Source: Pirellulales bacterium (GTDB taxonomy: Bacteria; Planctomycetota; Planctomycetia; Pirellulales; JALHPA01). From it: a stretch of DNA of 5,830 bases. Location of the stretch: the NCBI GenBank assembly GCA_022842745.1, contig JALHPA010000223.1:1-5830 (forward strand), written 5' to 3'. Shown piece after piece: positions 1 through 5,485 of the stretch (its first letter is position 1; each line of letters starts with the position of its first letter). A program made the position numbers and the translations under genes. Under the pieces are notes generated by a model that saw only the letters and a list, made by a program, of their open reading frames with translations, had not been told where the DNA came from and made no database searches.

Positions 1-447
1 AAGCCCCTTGGGCCCATGCACCTCGCTGTAGCGTCCCAAGGCCAGAATGTACGTGTCTTCGACCTGCCAGAAGTAATCCTCCGCTTGCGCGTAGGCGAAA
101 CCAAAGACCGCTGCCGCGTCGGTTTCACCGTCAATGTGCGGCACCCCATACGCGTCGCGGTAAATGACCACCGCCGCCGCCCACTGCGCCTCGTCCGCCA
201 AGGCCAGCCGAACGGACGCCGCCGCGACGCCTGTGCCCTCGGTCGTGGCGACCGGCGATTTGGCCTTTTCGCCGACTTTGGCCGTGCGGAGAGGGGGCGC
301 CGGCAATCCGCTGCTTGGCGCCACGGTCACCGTCGATTCCGCGCCCCACACCGCCCCCCCCGCCCTGAGCACTATCAATAACCCGGCCCAAGCCAGCAGG
401 CGCATGCTTCGGCAGCACGCGAGACGATGCGCGGCAATCCAGTTCAT
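1..447 (-). CDS. Penicillin acylase family (S45 Ntn-hydrolase) protein, N-terminal part
   Basis: This is the first 149 residues of an exported amidohydrolase; the gene continues beyond the left edge. The recognisable block is residues 96-147: a YRDAYGVPHI motif, then FGFAYAQAEDYFWQVED, then LGRYSEVHGPKG. That is the usual start of the alpha chain of the penicillin acylase / AHL acylase / aculeacin acylase family. These enzymes hydrolyse amide bonds of N-acyl compounds after autocatalytic cleavage into two chains. The catalytic Ser at the start of the beta chain lies outside the window, so activity and substrate cannot be judged. Residues 15-36 (MRLLAWAGLLIVL, then small residues up to VWGAES) look like a signal peptide, followed by a Pro/Ala/Thr-rich linker to about residue 80, so a periplasmic or surface location is likely. 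ATG 447 is the only ATG after an in-frame TAG; Met15 (405) is an alternative start that gives a tighter signal peptide. No clear RBS. The kinase gene lies 193 bp upstream on the same strand with no visible terminator between them. Confidence 0.85.
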   Translation of the reverse strand, partial: MNWIAAHRLACCRSMRLLAWAGLLIVLRAGGAVWGAESTVTVAPSSGLPAPPLRTAKVGEKAKSPVATTEGTGVAAASVRLALADEAQWAAAVVIYRDAYGVPHIDGETDAAAVFGFAYAQAEDYFWQVEDTYILALGRYSEVHGPKGL

Positions 448-640
448 AATCCAACCACTTTCGTGAAAGGCCGACGCCCCAAAAAGCCCCTTCCAGGCGT
501 GCTAGGCGCTGCTCGAATCGCACAATGTCTGCGAGGGTCGCGCCCGGCGAGTCGCGAATCGTAGCCGCGCGTCACCCCCCCGACAACAGCGATCCGCCGA
601 CCTGTCGCACCTGGGCTTGGGCCGTACCGTCCCCCGAAGC

Positions 641-1552
641 TCAAGCCTCGAGAACCCAACGGGCCGATTCGCTCGCCAGCGACTCGATTTCCGCCGCGAT
701 GAGCCTGGCGACCGCCTCCTCAGCGGTCGGGCGGCGTTCCGGGGAGACGGCCGTCATCAACCGCACAAGTTGTGCCACTTCCAGCGGCGTCTGGGGATTG
801 AGCTTGCGCACGTCGACCCGCCGTCCCTGGAGATGTTGTTCCAGCAGCTCGCCGGGCGTCTCGGCGTCGTACAACGGTCGTTCGGTCAGCATTTCAAACA
901 GCGTCGCCCCGAGGCTGAATACGTCGCTCTTGGCTGTCGTCTTGACCGTCGAGGTCAATCCCTCTGGCGACAGGTAGCGAATCGTCCCGATCAGCGGGCG
1001 ATCGACAAACGACCCCGTTTCCTGAATCATTCGCGCCGATCCAAGATCCAGCAAGGTCACGTGGCCATCCCTTCCCACTTGGAGGTTGGCCGGCTTGACG
1101 TCCCCGTGGAGGTAGCCCCCCCGGTGCAACGCAACCACCGCCTCGGCGGATTGGCGGGCAATCCATAGCGCCTGACTCAAAGATATCGGCCCCCGCTCCA
1201 ACCGCCGATCGACCGTTTCGCCCCCCAATAGCGGCATTACCAGGTAATACGGCGGATACTCGGTGGCGGAGTCCAGAATCGAAATCAGGTGGGGATGCCG
1301 CACTTTCCGGCCAATAAGCCCCTCTTGCCGGAACTGCGCCAACGCCAGTGAGTCCCTCCAATAGCGCCGGTCCAACAACTTTACGGCGTAGCTTAGACAA
1401 CCGTCCGTTTTCTGGTCCGCCGGTGACGCCGCATACACTGTCGCAAACGTCCCTTCCCCGATGCGGCGATCCAGCCGCCACTCCCCGATCGCCTCGGCAG
1501 CAGACGGAGGTCCACCGGTTTTTGTCAGCCCAGGCGAATGAAGTACTGCCAT
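641..1552 (-). CDS. Hanks-type serine/threonine protein kinase, soluble, 303 aa
   Basis: A complete bacterial eukaryotic-like kinase that should transfer phosphate from ATP to Ser/Thr of unknown target proteins. Landmarks in order (numbering from ATG 1552): Gly-rich loop IGEGTFATVY (31-40); ATP-anchoring Lys58 in AVKLL; helix-C Glu77 in FRQE; catalytic loop HGDVKPAN with Asp151, Lys153 and Asn156; Mg-binding D169-L-G (DLG instead of DFG); SPE at 195-197 in place of APE; Asp210 in SDVFSLG; and Arg274 in ERRPT. All key catalytic residues are present, so it is predicted active. HGD instead of HRD lacks the Arg that usually links to activation-loop phosphorylation, which suggests constitutive or differently controlled activity (inference). 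The domain fills residues 24-290; there is no transmembrane helix, PASTA, TPR or WD repeat, so it is a minimal cytosolic kinase. The reading frame is open up to a TTG at 1657, but Met at 1552 fits the domain better; no RBS is obvious at either. It is transcribed away from the pterin enzyme gene. Confidence 0.9.
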   Translation of the reverse strand: MAVLHSPGLTKTGGPPSAAEAIGEWRLDRRIGEGTFATVYAASPADQKTDGCLSYAVKLLDRRYWRDSLALAQFRQEGLIGRKVRHPHLISILDSATEYPPYYLVMPLLGGETVDRRLERGPISLSQALWIARQSAEAVVALHRGGYLHGDVKPANLQVGRDGHVTLLDLGSARMIQETGSFVDRPLIGTIRYLSPEGLTSTVKTTAKSDVFSLGATLFEMLTERPLYDAETPGELLEQHLQGRRVDVRKLNPQTPLEVAQLVRLMTAVSPERRPTAEEAVARLIAAEIESLASESARWVLEA

Positions 1553-1870
1553 GAAGTCCCGACTAGGTCCGGGGAACGGCCCAGGCCCTGCGGGCCGGCC
1601 AGTGATGCTGCAAATTTGGGCTGCCAGCCCAAACAAATAATGGGCCTTCCGCGCCAAGGGAGGAGAAGGAGCGCGGCCGCTCGATTGCTCGGCCGACGCT
1701 CCCTGAAATCAGCATCGGCAATTGCCGCGAATGGAATTCAGGCCCTTGCCTGTCCCGCCGTAAGCAAGTTAGTTTGGGAACGCTGGCAGCTTTGGCCGCT
1801 CGACCGCGTTGGGGCAAAGTTGCCGGGCGAATCTTGACGGTGTCTGCCCCCCCTCCTTCCCCAAAGCGCC
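1553..1870. other. Divergent intergenic region between kinase and pterin enzyme
   Basis: This 318-bp spacer must carry the promoters for the kinase (minus) and the pterin enzyme (plus). I find no convincing -35/-10 pair on either strand and no credible gene. Open frames here are short and have no recognisable protein character. It holds several small inverted repeats: GGCCC-TGC-GGGCC (1584-1596), an 8-bp-stem hairpin (1615-1633) and GAGCG-CGGC-CGCTC (1669-1682). There is a purine run (AGGGAGGAGAAGGAG) around 1658-1671. The last stretch before 1871 is C/T-rich and has no Shine-Dalgarno sequence. Confidence 0.6.
1615..1633. repeat. Perfect 8-bp inverted repeat, 3-nt loop
   Basis: TTTGGGCT (1615-1622) and its exact complement AGCCCAAA (1626-1633) flank a GCC loop. 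On the minus strand it lies about 60-80 nt upstream of the kinase ATG, so it could be a 5'-leader hairpin or an operator-like dyad. It is not followed by a T-run on either strand, so it is not an intrinsic terminator. A chance occurrence in a GC-rich spacer cannot be excluded. Confidence 0.4.
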
Positions 1871-2368
1871 ATGGGCGAAACCTTCCGCGTCCGCATCGCC
1901 AGTGAATCCCTGGTGTTTTCTTCCGCCCATTTCATTACCTTCGCAGGGAACGTCTGCGAACGGCTGCACGGGCACAACTATCGCCTGGCCTGTGAAATCA
2001 GCGGTCCTTTGGATGAAAACCGCTACGTCGTCGATTTTGTCGCCTTGCGCACGATACTGCGGGGCCTGGTCGACGAACTGGACCACCGGGTGCTGCTGCC
2101 GACCGAGCACCCGACCATCCGTGTTACCGCGACCGATCGCAGCGTGGAGGCGGTCTTTGAGGATCGTCGCTGGGAGTTCCCTCGCGGAGATTGCCTCCTG
2201 ATCCCCCTCGCTAACACCACCGCCGAACTCCTAGCCAGGTATCTGGGAGAACGGCTGCTAGCAGCGCTCGACGAACGCCATGGCTTTCGCCCCGAGCAAA
2301 TCCAGGTGGAGGTTGACGAGTGCGCGGGTCAATGGGGAATCTGGCGGTTCTCGTCCACAACCGACTGA
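1871..2368 (+). CDS. 6-pyruvoyl-tetrahydropterin synthase / 6-carboxytetrahydropterin synthase (QueD) family protein
   Basis: A 165-residue member of the PTPS/QueD T-fold family. Members convert 7,8-dihydroneopterin triphosphate either to 6-pyruvoyltetrahydropterin or to 6-carboxytetrahydropterin, the latter on the route to queuosine. The zinc ligands are visible as His20 (SSAHF), His33 and His35 (LHGHNY). The catalytic set is complete: Cys29 in NVCERLHGH, Asp71-His72 in ELDHRVLL, and Glu150 in VEVDEC. Keeping Cys29 argues against the PTPS-III subgroup, in which this Cys is replaced by Glu. Residues 112-124 (PLANTTAELLARY) match the usual helix motif. QueD proteins are about 120 residues; the extra length is mainly an insertion at about 80-108 (from TIRV to RGDC). 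Which product it makes cannot be decided: no queC, queE, queF or folE lies in the window. ATG 1871 is the natural start, just before the first beta strand; no Shine-Dalgarno is seen. The hydrolase gene starts 111 bp downstream on the same strand. Confidence 0.88.
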   Translation: MGETFRVRIASESLVFSSAHFITFAGNVCERLHGHNYRLACEISGPLDENRYVVDFVALRTILRGLVDELDHRVLLPTEHPTIRVTATDRSVEAVFEDRRWEFPRGDCLLIPLANTTAELLARYLGERLLAALDERHGFRPEQIQVEVDECAGQWGIWRFSSTTD

Positions 2369-2370
2369 CC

Positions 2371-2399
2371 TTGACCGAAAAGTCGATTGTTCTTAGCTT
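2371..2399 (+). promoter_or_regulatory. Weak sigma70-like promoter candidate for the lipoprotein hydrolase gene
   Basis: TTGACC (2371-2376, five of six to consensus) and TAGCTT (2394-2399, three of six) are 17 bp apart. They lie just after the pterin gene stop and in the most AT-rich part of the gap before the hydrolase ATG at 2480. The -10 match is poor and planctomycete promoters are not well defined, so this is only a candidate. Read-through from the pterin gene is the alternative. Confidence 0.2.
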
Positions 2400-2479
2400 T
2401 GCACCCCGCGCTCGCCGAAAAATCTCCGCACGCGCGACCTTGCGTTCCCACGTACCCATCGCACGGCCTTTCGCTCGGA

Positions 2480-4525
2480 ATGGATTCCCTGTTAGCCCGC
2501 TTCAGGCGTGGTTCCGCGCCGCAACCCGTTCGACGGGCACTGAGACACCCCCCGTCAACACGACGGACGGCCGAGGCCGCGCGCGCGCTTCGCCTTTGCG
2601 CCCTCGTTGGTCTGGCGTGCTTCGGCGCGATCGGCTGCACCGCTACGAACTGGGTCAAACTCCGCGAGGCCCCGCGGAATCCTCTCGCACAGCAGCTCAA
2701 CCTGTTTGCGCGCGGCGGCCCCAAGCCGACCGAACGCACGATGCAGTATTTGCGTCGCTACGATCTGGCCGGTGCGGTCGACGACGACCCCAAGGAACTG
2801 CTCGCCAAGGTCCAAGAGACCCTCTCCCGAGAGCCATCCCCCGAAGGGTGCCAGGCGTTCGCCGAGTTGGCGTATATCGGCGGCATCAAGTCGCAAAACG
2901 GCCCTCGGCCGCAGCGCGCGCTGGACCTGTTCGGGGCCTCGGTGGCCCACGCCTACCTGTACTTGTTTGATGACAAATTCGGCCAATATCGCAATCCCTA
3001 CGATCCCCAGTTCCGCCATGCTTGCGATCTGTACAACGGAGCATTGGAAAGCTCGCTTCGGATTGTGAAGAAACATGGCAGCCTGCGCCCCGGATCGACG
3101 CAGTCGGTCGAGCTGGCCGGCCAAACCTGGGATATCACCGTCGCGGTCCGCAGTGGAAGCTGGAAGGAGGAGGAATTCGATCGTTGCGAATTCGTCTCGG
3201 ACTACGAAATCAACGGCTTGCAGAACCGTTACCACACGTACGGGCTGGGAGTGCCCTTGATTGTCGTGCGCAAAGCTGGTCCGGCGCCGGCCCCCGCCGA
3301 CCGGTATCTCCCGCCATCGACTAGTTTCCCCATGACAGCTTTCTTGCGGCTGTTGCCCGACGCGCCTGCGGCGGGCGGAAGCCCCAACCGTCACCGGGCG
3401 GTGCTGGAGCTATACGATCCATTGACCTCCAGCGACATCCAAGTGGCGGGGCGAAGGATTCCCTTGGAGACCGATTTGAGCACGGCCCTCGCCTTCGCTT
3501 TGAACGATCCCGCGCTGGCTAAACTCGACCAGTCCACCAGCGGCTTGCTCCGCCCCGAAACGGCCAAGGAGCTGACCGGGCTGTACATGCTGGAGCCGTA
3601 CCAGCCGCAAAAGATCCCGGTCCTTTTCGTCCACGGCTTGTGGTCCAGCCCGATCACTTGGATGGAAATGTTCAACGACCTGCAAGGCTCGCCCGAGCTG
3701 CGCGCCCACTACCAATTCTGGTTCTACCTCTACCCCACCGGACAGCCCTTCTGGACCAGCGCCACCCGCATGCGCGAGGATTTGGCCGAAATGCGCAATG
3801 TCGTCGACCCGCACCGCCTGCACCCTGCGCAAGATCAGATGGTGCTGGTTGGGCACAGCATGGGGGGGCTGGTATCGCGCCTTCAAACGCTCGACAGCGG
3901 CGAAGATTTTTGGAAGGTCGTCAGCGAGCGTCCGTTTGGCGATCTCAAAGCCGAACCGGATGTCCGGGCCAAAGTCGAGCGCCTGTTCTTCTTTCAACCC
4001 AATCCCTCCGTTCGCCGCGTGGTCACGATCGGCACGCCCCACCGCGGCAGCTCGTTCGCCAACGACACCACCCGGTACTTTGGCAATAAGCTAATTAGCC
4101 TCCCGGCGATGCTCGTGATGCAAAAGCAGCAGATTCGCCAGGACAATCCCGGCTTGTTTCGCGACGAGGCCAAAGTGTTTGAAGTCTCGACCAGCATCGA
4201 TTCGTTGTCGCCAAAATCCCCCTTCCTGCCGGCCATGCTCTCCGCCCGCCGTCCCCCTTGGACGCGGTACCACAACATTGTCGGCCGCGTGCCGGCCCAA
4301 GGAGTGTTTGGTCGGGTGGCAGGCGACGGCGACGGCATCGTGGAATTCACCAGCGCCCATCTCGACGACGTCGAATCCGAAATCGTCGTCCCGGCCGACC
4401 ACGTCAACGTCCATCGCCATCCTTTGGCCGTGCTCGAGGTCCGCCGGATTCTGCTCGAGCATCTCAATCAGCTCCGCGCCAACCCCAACCCGGATCCCTC
4501 GGTTCCCAGGACCGCCGCCCGGTAA
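2480..4525 (+). CDS. Lipoprotein alpha/beta-hydrolase (lipase/esterase-like), 681 aa
   Basis: The C-terminal half is an alpha/beta-hydrolase of lipase/esterase type. IPVLFVHGLWSSP (379-391) supplies the oxyanion HG; VLVGHSMGGLVSR (455-467) is the nucleophile elbow with Ser460; VVTIGTPHRGSSFAN (514-528) is typical of lipases. The acid is probably Asp618 or Asp616 in GDGDGIV, and the catalytic His is in HVNVHRHP (641-648). The triad is complete, so ester hydrolysis is predicted; the substrate is unknown. Residues 36-53 (ALRLCALVGLACFGAIGC) form a hydrophobic segment ending in Cys53, a lipobox-like AIGC, so membrane anchoring as a lipoprotein is likely. Ala at -3 is less usual than Leu/Val, and the Arg-rich n-region of about 35 residues is long. 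Residues 54-370 match no domain I can name; they include a helical stretch (about 83-200) and a probable beta-rich segment (207-330). The frame is open back to a TTG at 2387, but ATG 2480 is preferred. A spacer with no T-run follows. Confidence 0.88.
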   Translation: MDSLLARFRRGSAPQPVRRALRHPPSTRRTAEAARALRLCALVGLACFGAIGCTATNWVKLREAPRNPLAQQLNLFARGGPKPTERTMQYLRRYDLAGAVDDDPKELLAKVQETLSREPSPEGCQAFAELAYIGGIKSQNGPRPQRALDLFGASVAHAYLYLFDDKFGQYRNPYDPQFRHACDLYNGALESSLRIVKKHGSLRPGSTQSVELAGQTWDITVAVRSGSWKEEEFDRCEFVSDYEINGLQNRYHTYGLGVPLIVVRKAGPAPAPADRYLPPSTSFPMTAFLRLLPDAPAAGGSPNRHRAVLELYDPLTSSDIQVAGRRIPLETDLSTALAFALNDPALAKLDQSTSGLLRPETAKELTGLYMLEPYQPQKIPVLFVHGLWSSPITWMEMFNDLQGSPELRAHYQFWFYLYPTGQPFWTSATRMREDLAEMRNVVDPHRLHPAQDQMVLVGHSMGGLVSRLQTLDSGEDFWKVVSERPFGDLKAEPDVRAKVERLFFFQPNPSVRRVVTIGTPHRGSSFANDTTRYFGNKLISLPAMLVMQKQQIRQDNPGLFRDEAKVFEVSTSIDSLSPKSPFLPAMLSARRPPWTRYHNIVGRVPAQGVFGRVAGDGDGIVEFTSAHLDDVESEIVVPADHVNVHRHPLAVLEVRRILLEHLNQLRANPNPDPSVPRTAAR

Positions 4526-4601
4526 CCGTATTGGGTGTGCCAAAGGTTCTGACTGAGCGCGCTGGTTCAATTTGACGGCCCCTGGACGTGAACTATCTTT
4601 A

Positions 4602-4621
4602 ACTGCCATGTTCATGGCAGT
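4602..4621. promoter_or_regulatory. Perfect 9-bp-arm dyad, operator-like
   Basis: ACTGCCATG (4602-4610) and its exact complement CATGGCAGT (4613-4621) are separated only by TT. Such compact symmetry suits a dimeric DNA-binding protein site better than an RNA hairpin, because a 2-nt loop would force the inner pair open. No T-run follows, so it is not a terminator. It lies 77 bp after the hydrolase stop and about 250 bp before the YYAP start. No regulator gene in the window is an obvious partner. Confidence 0.45.
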
Positions 4622-4860
4622 GCCCGTCGCGGCGCCGCGCCGTTGATTGTTCGTTTATCCCCTCTCGGGTTGTCGATCAAGAATCAGCAGTCTGGGTAGG
4701 ATGCGAAGACTTTGCGGGCCAGTCCAATTCCGACCCCGTTTGGGCGCTGGTTTTGCATAACTTCCGTTTGCCGCGACTTGCCCCGCCGGAAGCTTATTCG
4801 CTACCATGATTTTGACCCCACTTTTCGGCATCTCTGCTGTAATAACTTCAAACCTTGAAA

Positions 4861-4866
4861 AAAGGA
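4861..4866 (+). promoter_or_regulatory. Ribosome binding site for the YYAP-repeat gene
   Basis: AAAGGA lies 8 nt upstream of ATG 4875, at good spacing. It is the only clear Shine-Dalgarno sequence in front of any gene in the window. It decides the start over the in-frame ATG at 4806, which would put 23 charged and polar residues ahead of an otherwise ideal signal peptide. Confidence 0.75.
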
Positions 4867-4874
4867 ATCGTCCC

Positions 4875-5357
4875 ATGTCCTTCCGCCGCTCCCTGTTCGG
4901 TCTCGCTCTGCTCGGTCTTGCCCTGGCGCTTGGACTGGCGGTCGAGAGCCGTGCCCAGGTCGTCGTCAGCTCGCCAGTCGTCACCTATGCTCCGCTGCCG
5001 GTGACGACCTACTATGCCCCCTCGACCGTTACCTACCCTTCGGTGCAAACCAGCTATTACGCTCCTTCGACAACCTACAGTTCGGCTGTAACGAGTTACT
5101 ATGCCCCCACCCCGGTGACGACCTACTACGCGCCTTCGACGGTCGTTCCCACCACCACCTACTACGCGCCTTCGACGGTCGTTCCCACCACCACCTACTA
5201 CGCCCCGGCCGCGACGTACGTCGCCCCGACCACTGCTTACTACGCCCCCACCGCGGTTTACACTCCCGTCGTCGTCGGGCGGCCGGTCGTGGCCCGCACC
5301 ACCTACTACGTCCCCGGCCAACCGGTCCGTAATTTCTTCCGCAGCTTTGGGCCGTGA
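4875..5357 (+). CDS. Secreted tyrosine-rich YYAP-repeat protein of unknown function, 160 aa
   Basis: I cannot assign a function. Residues 1-28 are a textbook Sec signal peptide: MSFRR, then a Leu/Ala core, then ESRAQ with predicted cleavage after Ala27 (RA-Q) or close by. The mature part is almost wholly Tyr, Pro, Thr, Val, Ala and Ser. YYAP recurs seven times (from residues 46, 61, 75, 84, 96, 108 and 122), with a final YYVP at 144 and related TYAP and YVAP at 38-40 and 115-118. The spacing is irregular (15, 14, 9, 12, 12, 14, 22), and the two 12-residue steps come from an exact DNA duplication. There is no Cys and almost no charge until Arg136; the tail RNFFRSFGP is different and more basic. 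The composition suggests an extended, possibly surface- or matrix-associated polymer-like protein; Tyr residues could support stacking or cross-linking (inference). It has its own RBS and a strong terminator downstream, so it is probably monocistronic and well expressed. Confidence 0.82.
   Translation: MSFRRSLFGLALLGLALALGLAVESRAQVVVSSPVVTYAPLPVTTYYAPSTVTYPSVQTSYYAPSTTYSSAVTSYYAPTPVTTYYAPSTVVPTTTYYAPSTVVPTTTYYAPAATYVAPTTAYYAPTAVYTPVVVGRPVVARTTYYVPGQPVRNFFRSFGP
4998..5143 (+). repeat. Diverged direct repeat inside the YYAP gene (4998-5029 and 5112-5143)
   Basis: Both 32-bp segments begin CCGGTGACGACCTACTA and encode PVTTYYAPSTV. They match at 28 of 32 positions, with the four differences at codon third positions, and are 114 bp apart. 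This points to an older duplication kept under protein-level selection. Confidence 0.7.
5121..5203 (+). repeat. Exact 36-bp tandem repeat, 2.3 copies, in the YYAP gene
   Basis: Copy one (5121-5156) and copy two (5157-5192) are identical, and a third begins at 5193 and stays identical for 11 bp. The unit starts ACCTACTACGCGCC and adds exactly 12 codons encoding TYYAPSTVVPTT in phase. Perfect identity including third positions implies a recent slippage or unequal-exchange duplication, so the copy number may vary between strains. Confidence 0.92.
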
Positions 5358-5364
5358 CCTCGCA

Positions 5365-5399
5365 GCGATCGTTCGGTCGCGGCGGATAGCACACCGCCG
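5365..5399. other. Two small mutually exclusive hairpins after the YYAP stop
   Basis: GCGATC (5365-5370) can pair with GGTCGC (5375-5380) around a GTTC loop, using one G-U pair in RNA. CGGCGG (5380-5385) can pair with CCGCCG (5394-5399) around an 8-nt loop. The two share base 5380. Neither has a T-run. They may simply be 3'-end structure of the YYAP mRNA. Confidence 0.3.
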
Positions 5400-5419
5400 A
5401 ACTTCGCAGTATCTTGGCA

Positions 5420-5461
5420 GGGCGTCGACTCCCCGGTTCGGAGTCGGACGCCCCTTTTTTT
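5420..5461 (+). terminator. Strong Rho-independent terminator
   Basis: GGGCGTC-GACTCC (5420-5432) pairs with GGAGTC (5440-5445) and GACGCCC (5447-5453), giving 13 base pairs with one bulged G (5446) and a 7-nt loop. One C and then seven Ts (5455-5461) follow. This is a canonical plus-strand intrinsic terminator 62 bp after the YYAP stop. It sits just 24 nt before the dehydrogenase ATG. Confidence 0.9.
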
Positions 5462-5485
5462 GCCCCCACCCAACCCACAACGGCG

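Larger units (their letters stand above)
4526..4874. other. Intergenic region upstream of the YYAP-repeat gene
   Basis: A 349-bp spacer without a credible gene on either strand. It holds a small CGGTAACCG palindrome spanning the hydrolase stop codon (4520-4528), a perfect 9-bp-arm dyad (4602-4621), and the self-complementary CGCGGCGCCGCG (4628-4639). The right half is less GC-rich. A possible -35 TTGACC (4812-4817) precedes TGTAAT (4838-4843), but the 20-bp spacing is too long to call a standard promoter. The region probably carries the promoter and 5' leader of the YYAP gene. No intrinsic terminator for the hydrolase is visible. Confidence 0.6.

Noticed and set aside
444..659. A 71-codon minus-strand frame bridging the kinase end and the acylase start, with an ATGA overlap at the acylase ATG
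   Set aside because: It overlaps the kinase stop, is Arg/Gly-rich in the way of random frames in GC-rich DNA, shows no motif and has no RBS. The ATGA overlap is probably chance.
1553..1657. N-terminal extension of the kinase to a TTG start
   Set aside because: The extra 35 residues are Pro/Gly-rich with no domain character, and ATG 1552 leaves a complete kinase domain.
2387..2479. N-terminal extension of the lipoprotein hydrolase to a TTG start
   Set aside because: It would push the signal segment more than 80 residues from the N-terminus, and no RBS precedes the TTG.
2555..3394. A 279-codon minus-strand frame inside the hydrolase gene
   Set aside because: It has no recognisable motif and lies antisense to a gene with a signal segment and a complete catalytic triad; typical shadow in GC-rich DNA.
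4812..4843. TTGACC / TGTAAT as promoter of the YYAP gene
   Set aside because: The 20-bp spacing is outside the usual 16-18 bp, so it is mentioned only as a possibility.
4806..4874. Earlier in-frame ATG for the YYAP protein
   Set aside because: It would bury the signal peptide, and the clear AAAGGA element is correctly spaced for ATG 4875.
5121..5203. Possible CRISPR-like array
   Set aside because: The 36-bp units are directly adjacent without spacers and are in coding phase, so they are a protein-coding tandem repeat.
4848..5480. Long minus-strand frame opposite the YYAP gene
   Set aside because: Its Arg/Gly repeats are the antisense image of the YYAP repeats. The plus strand has signal peptide, RBS and terminator.
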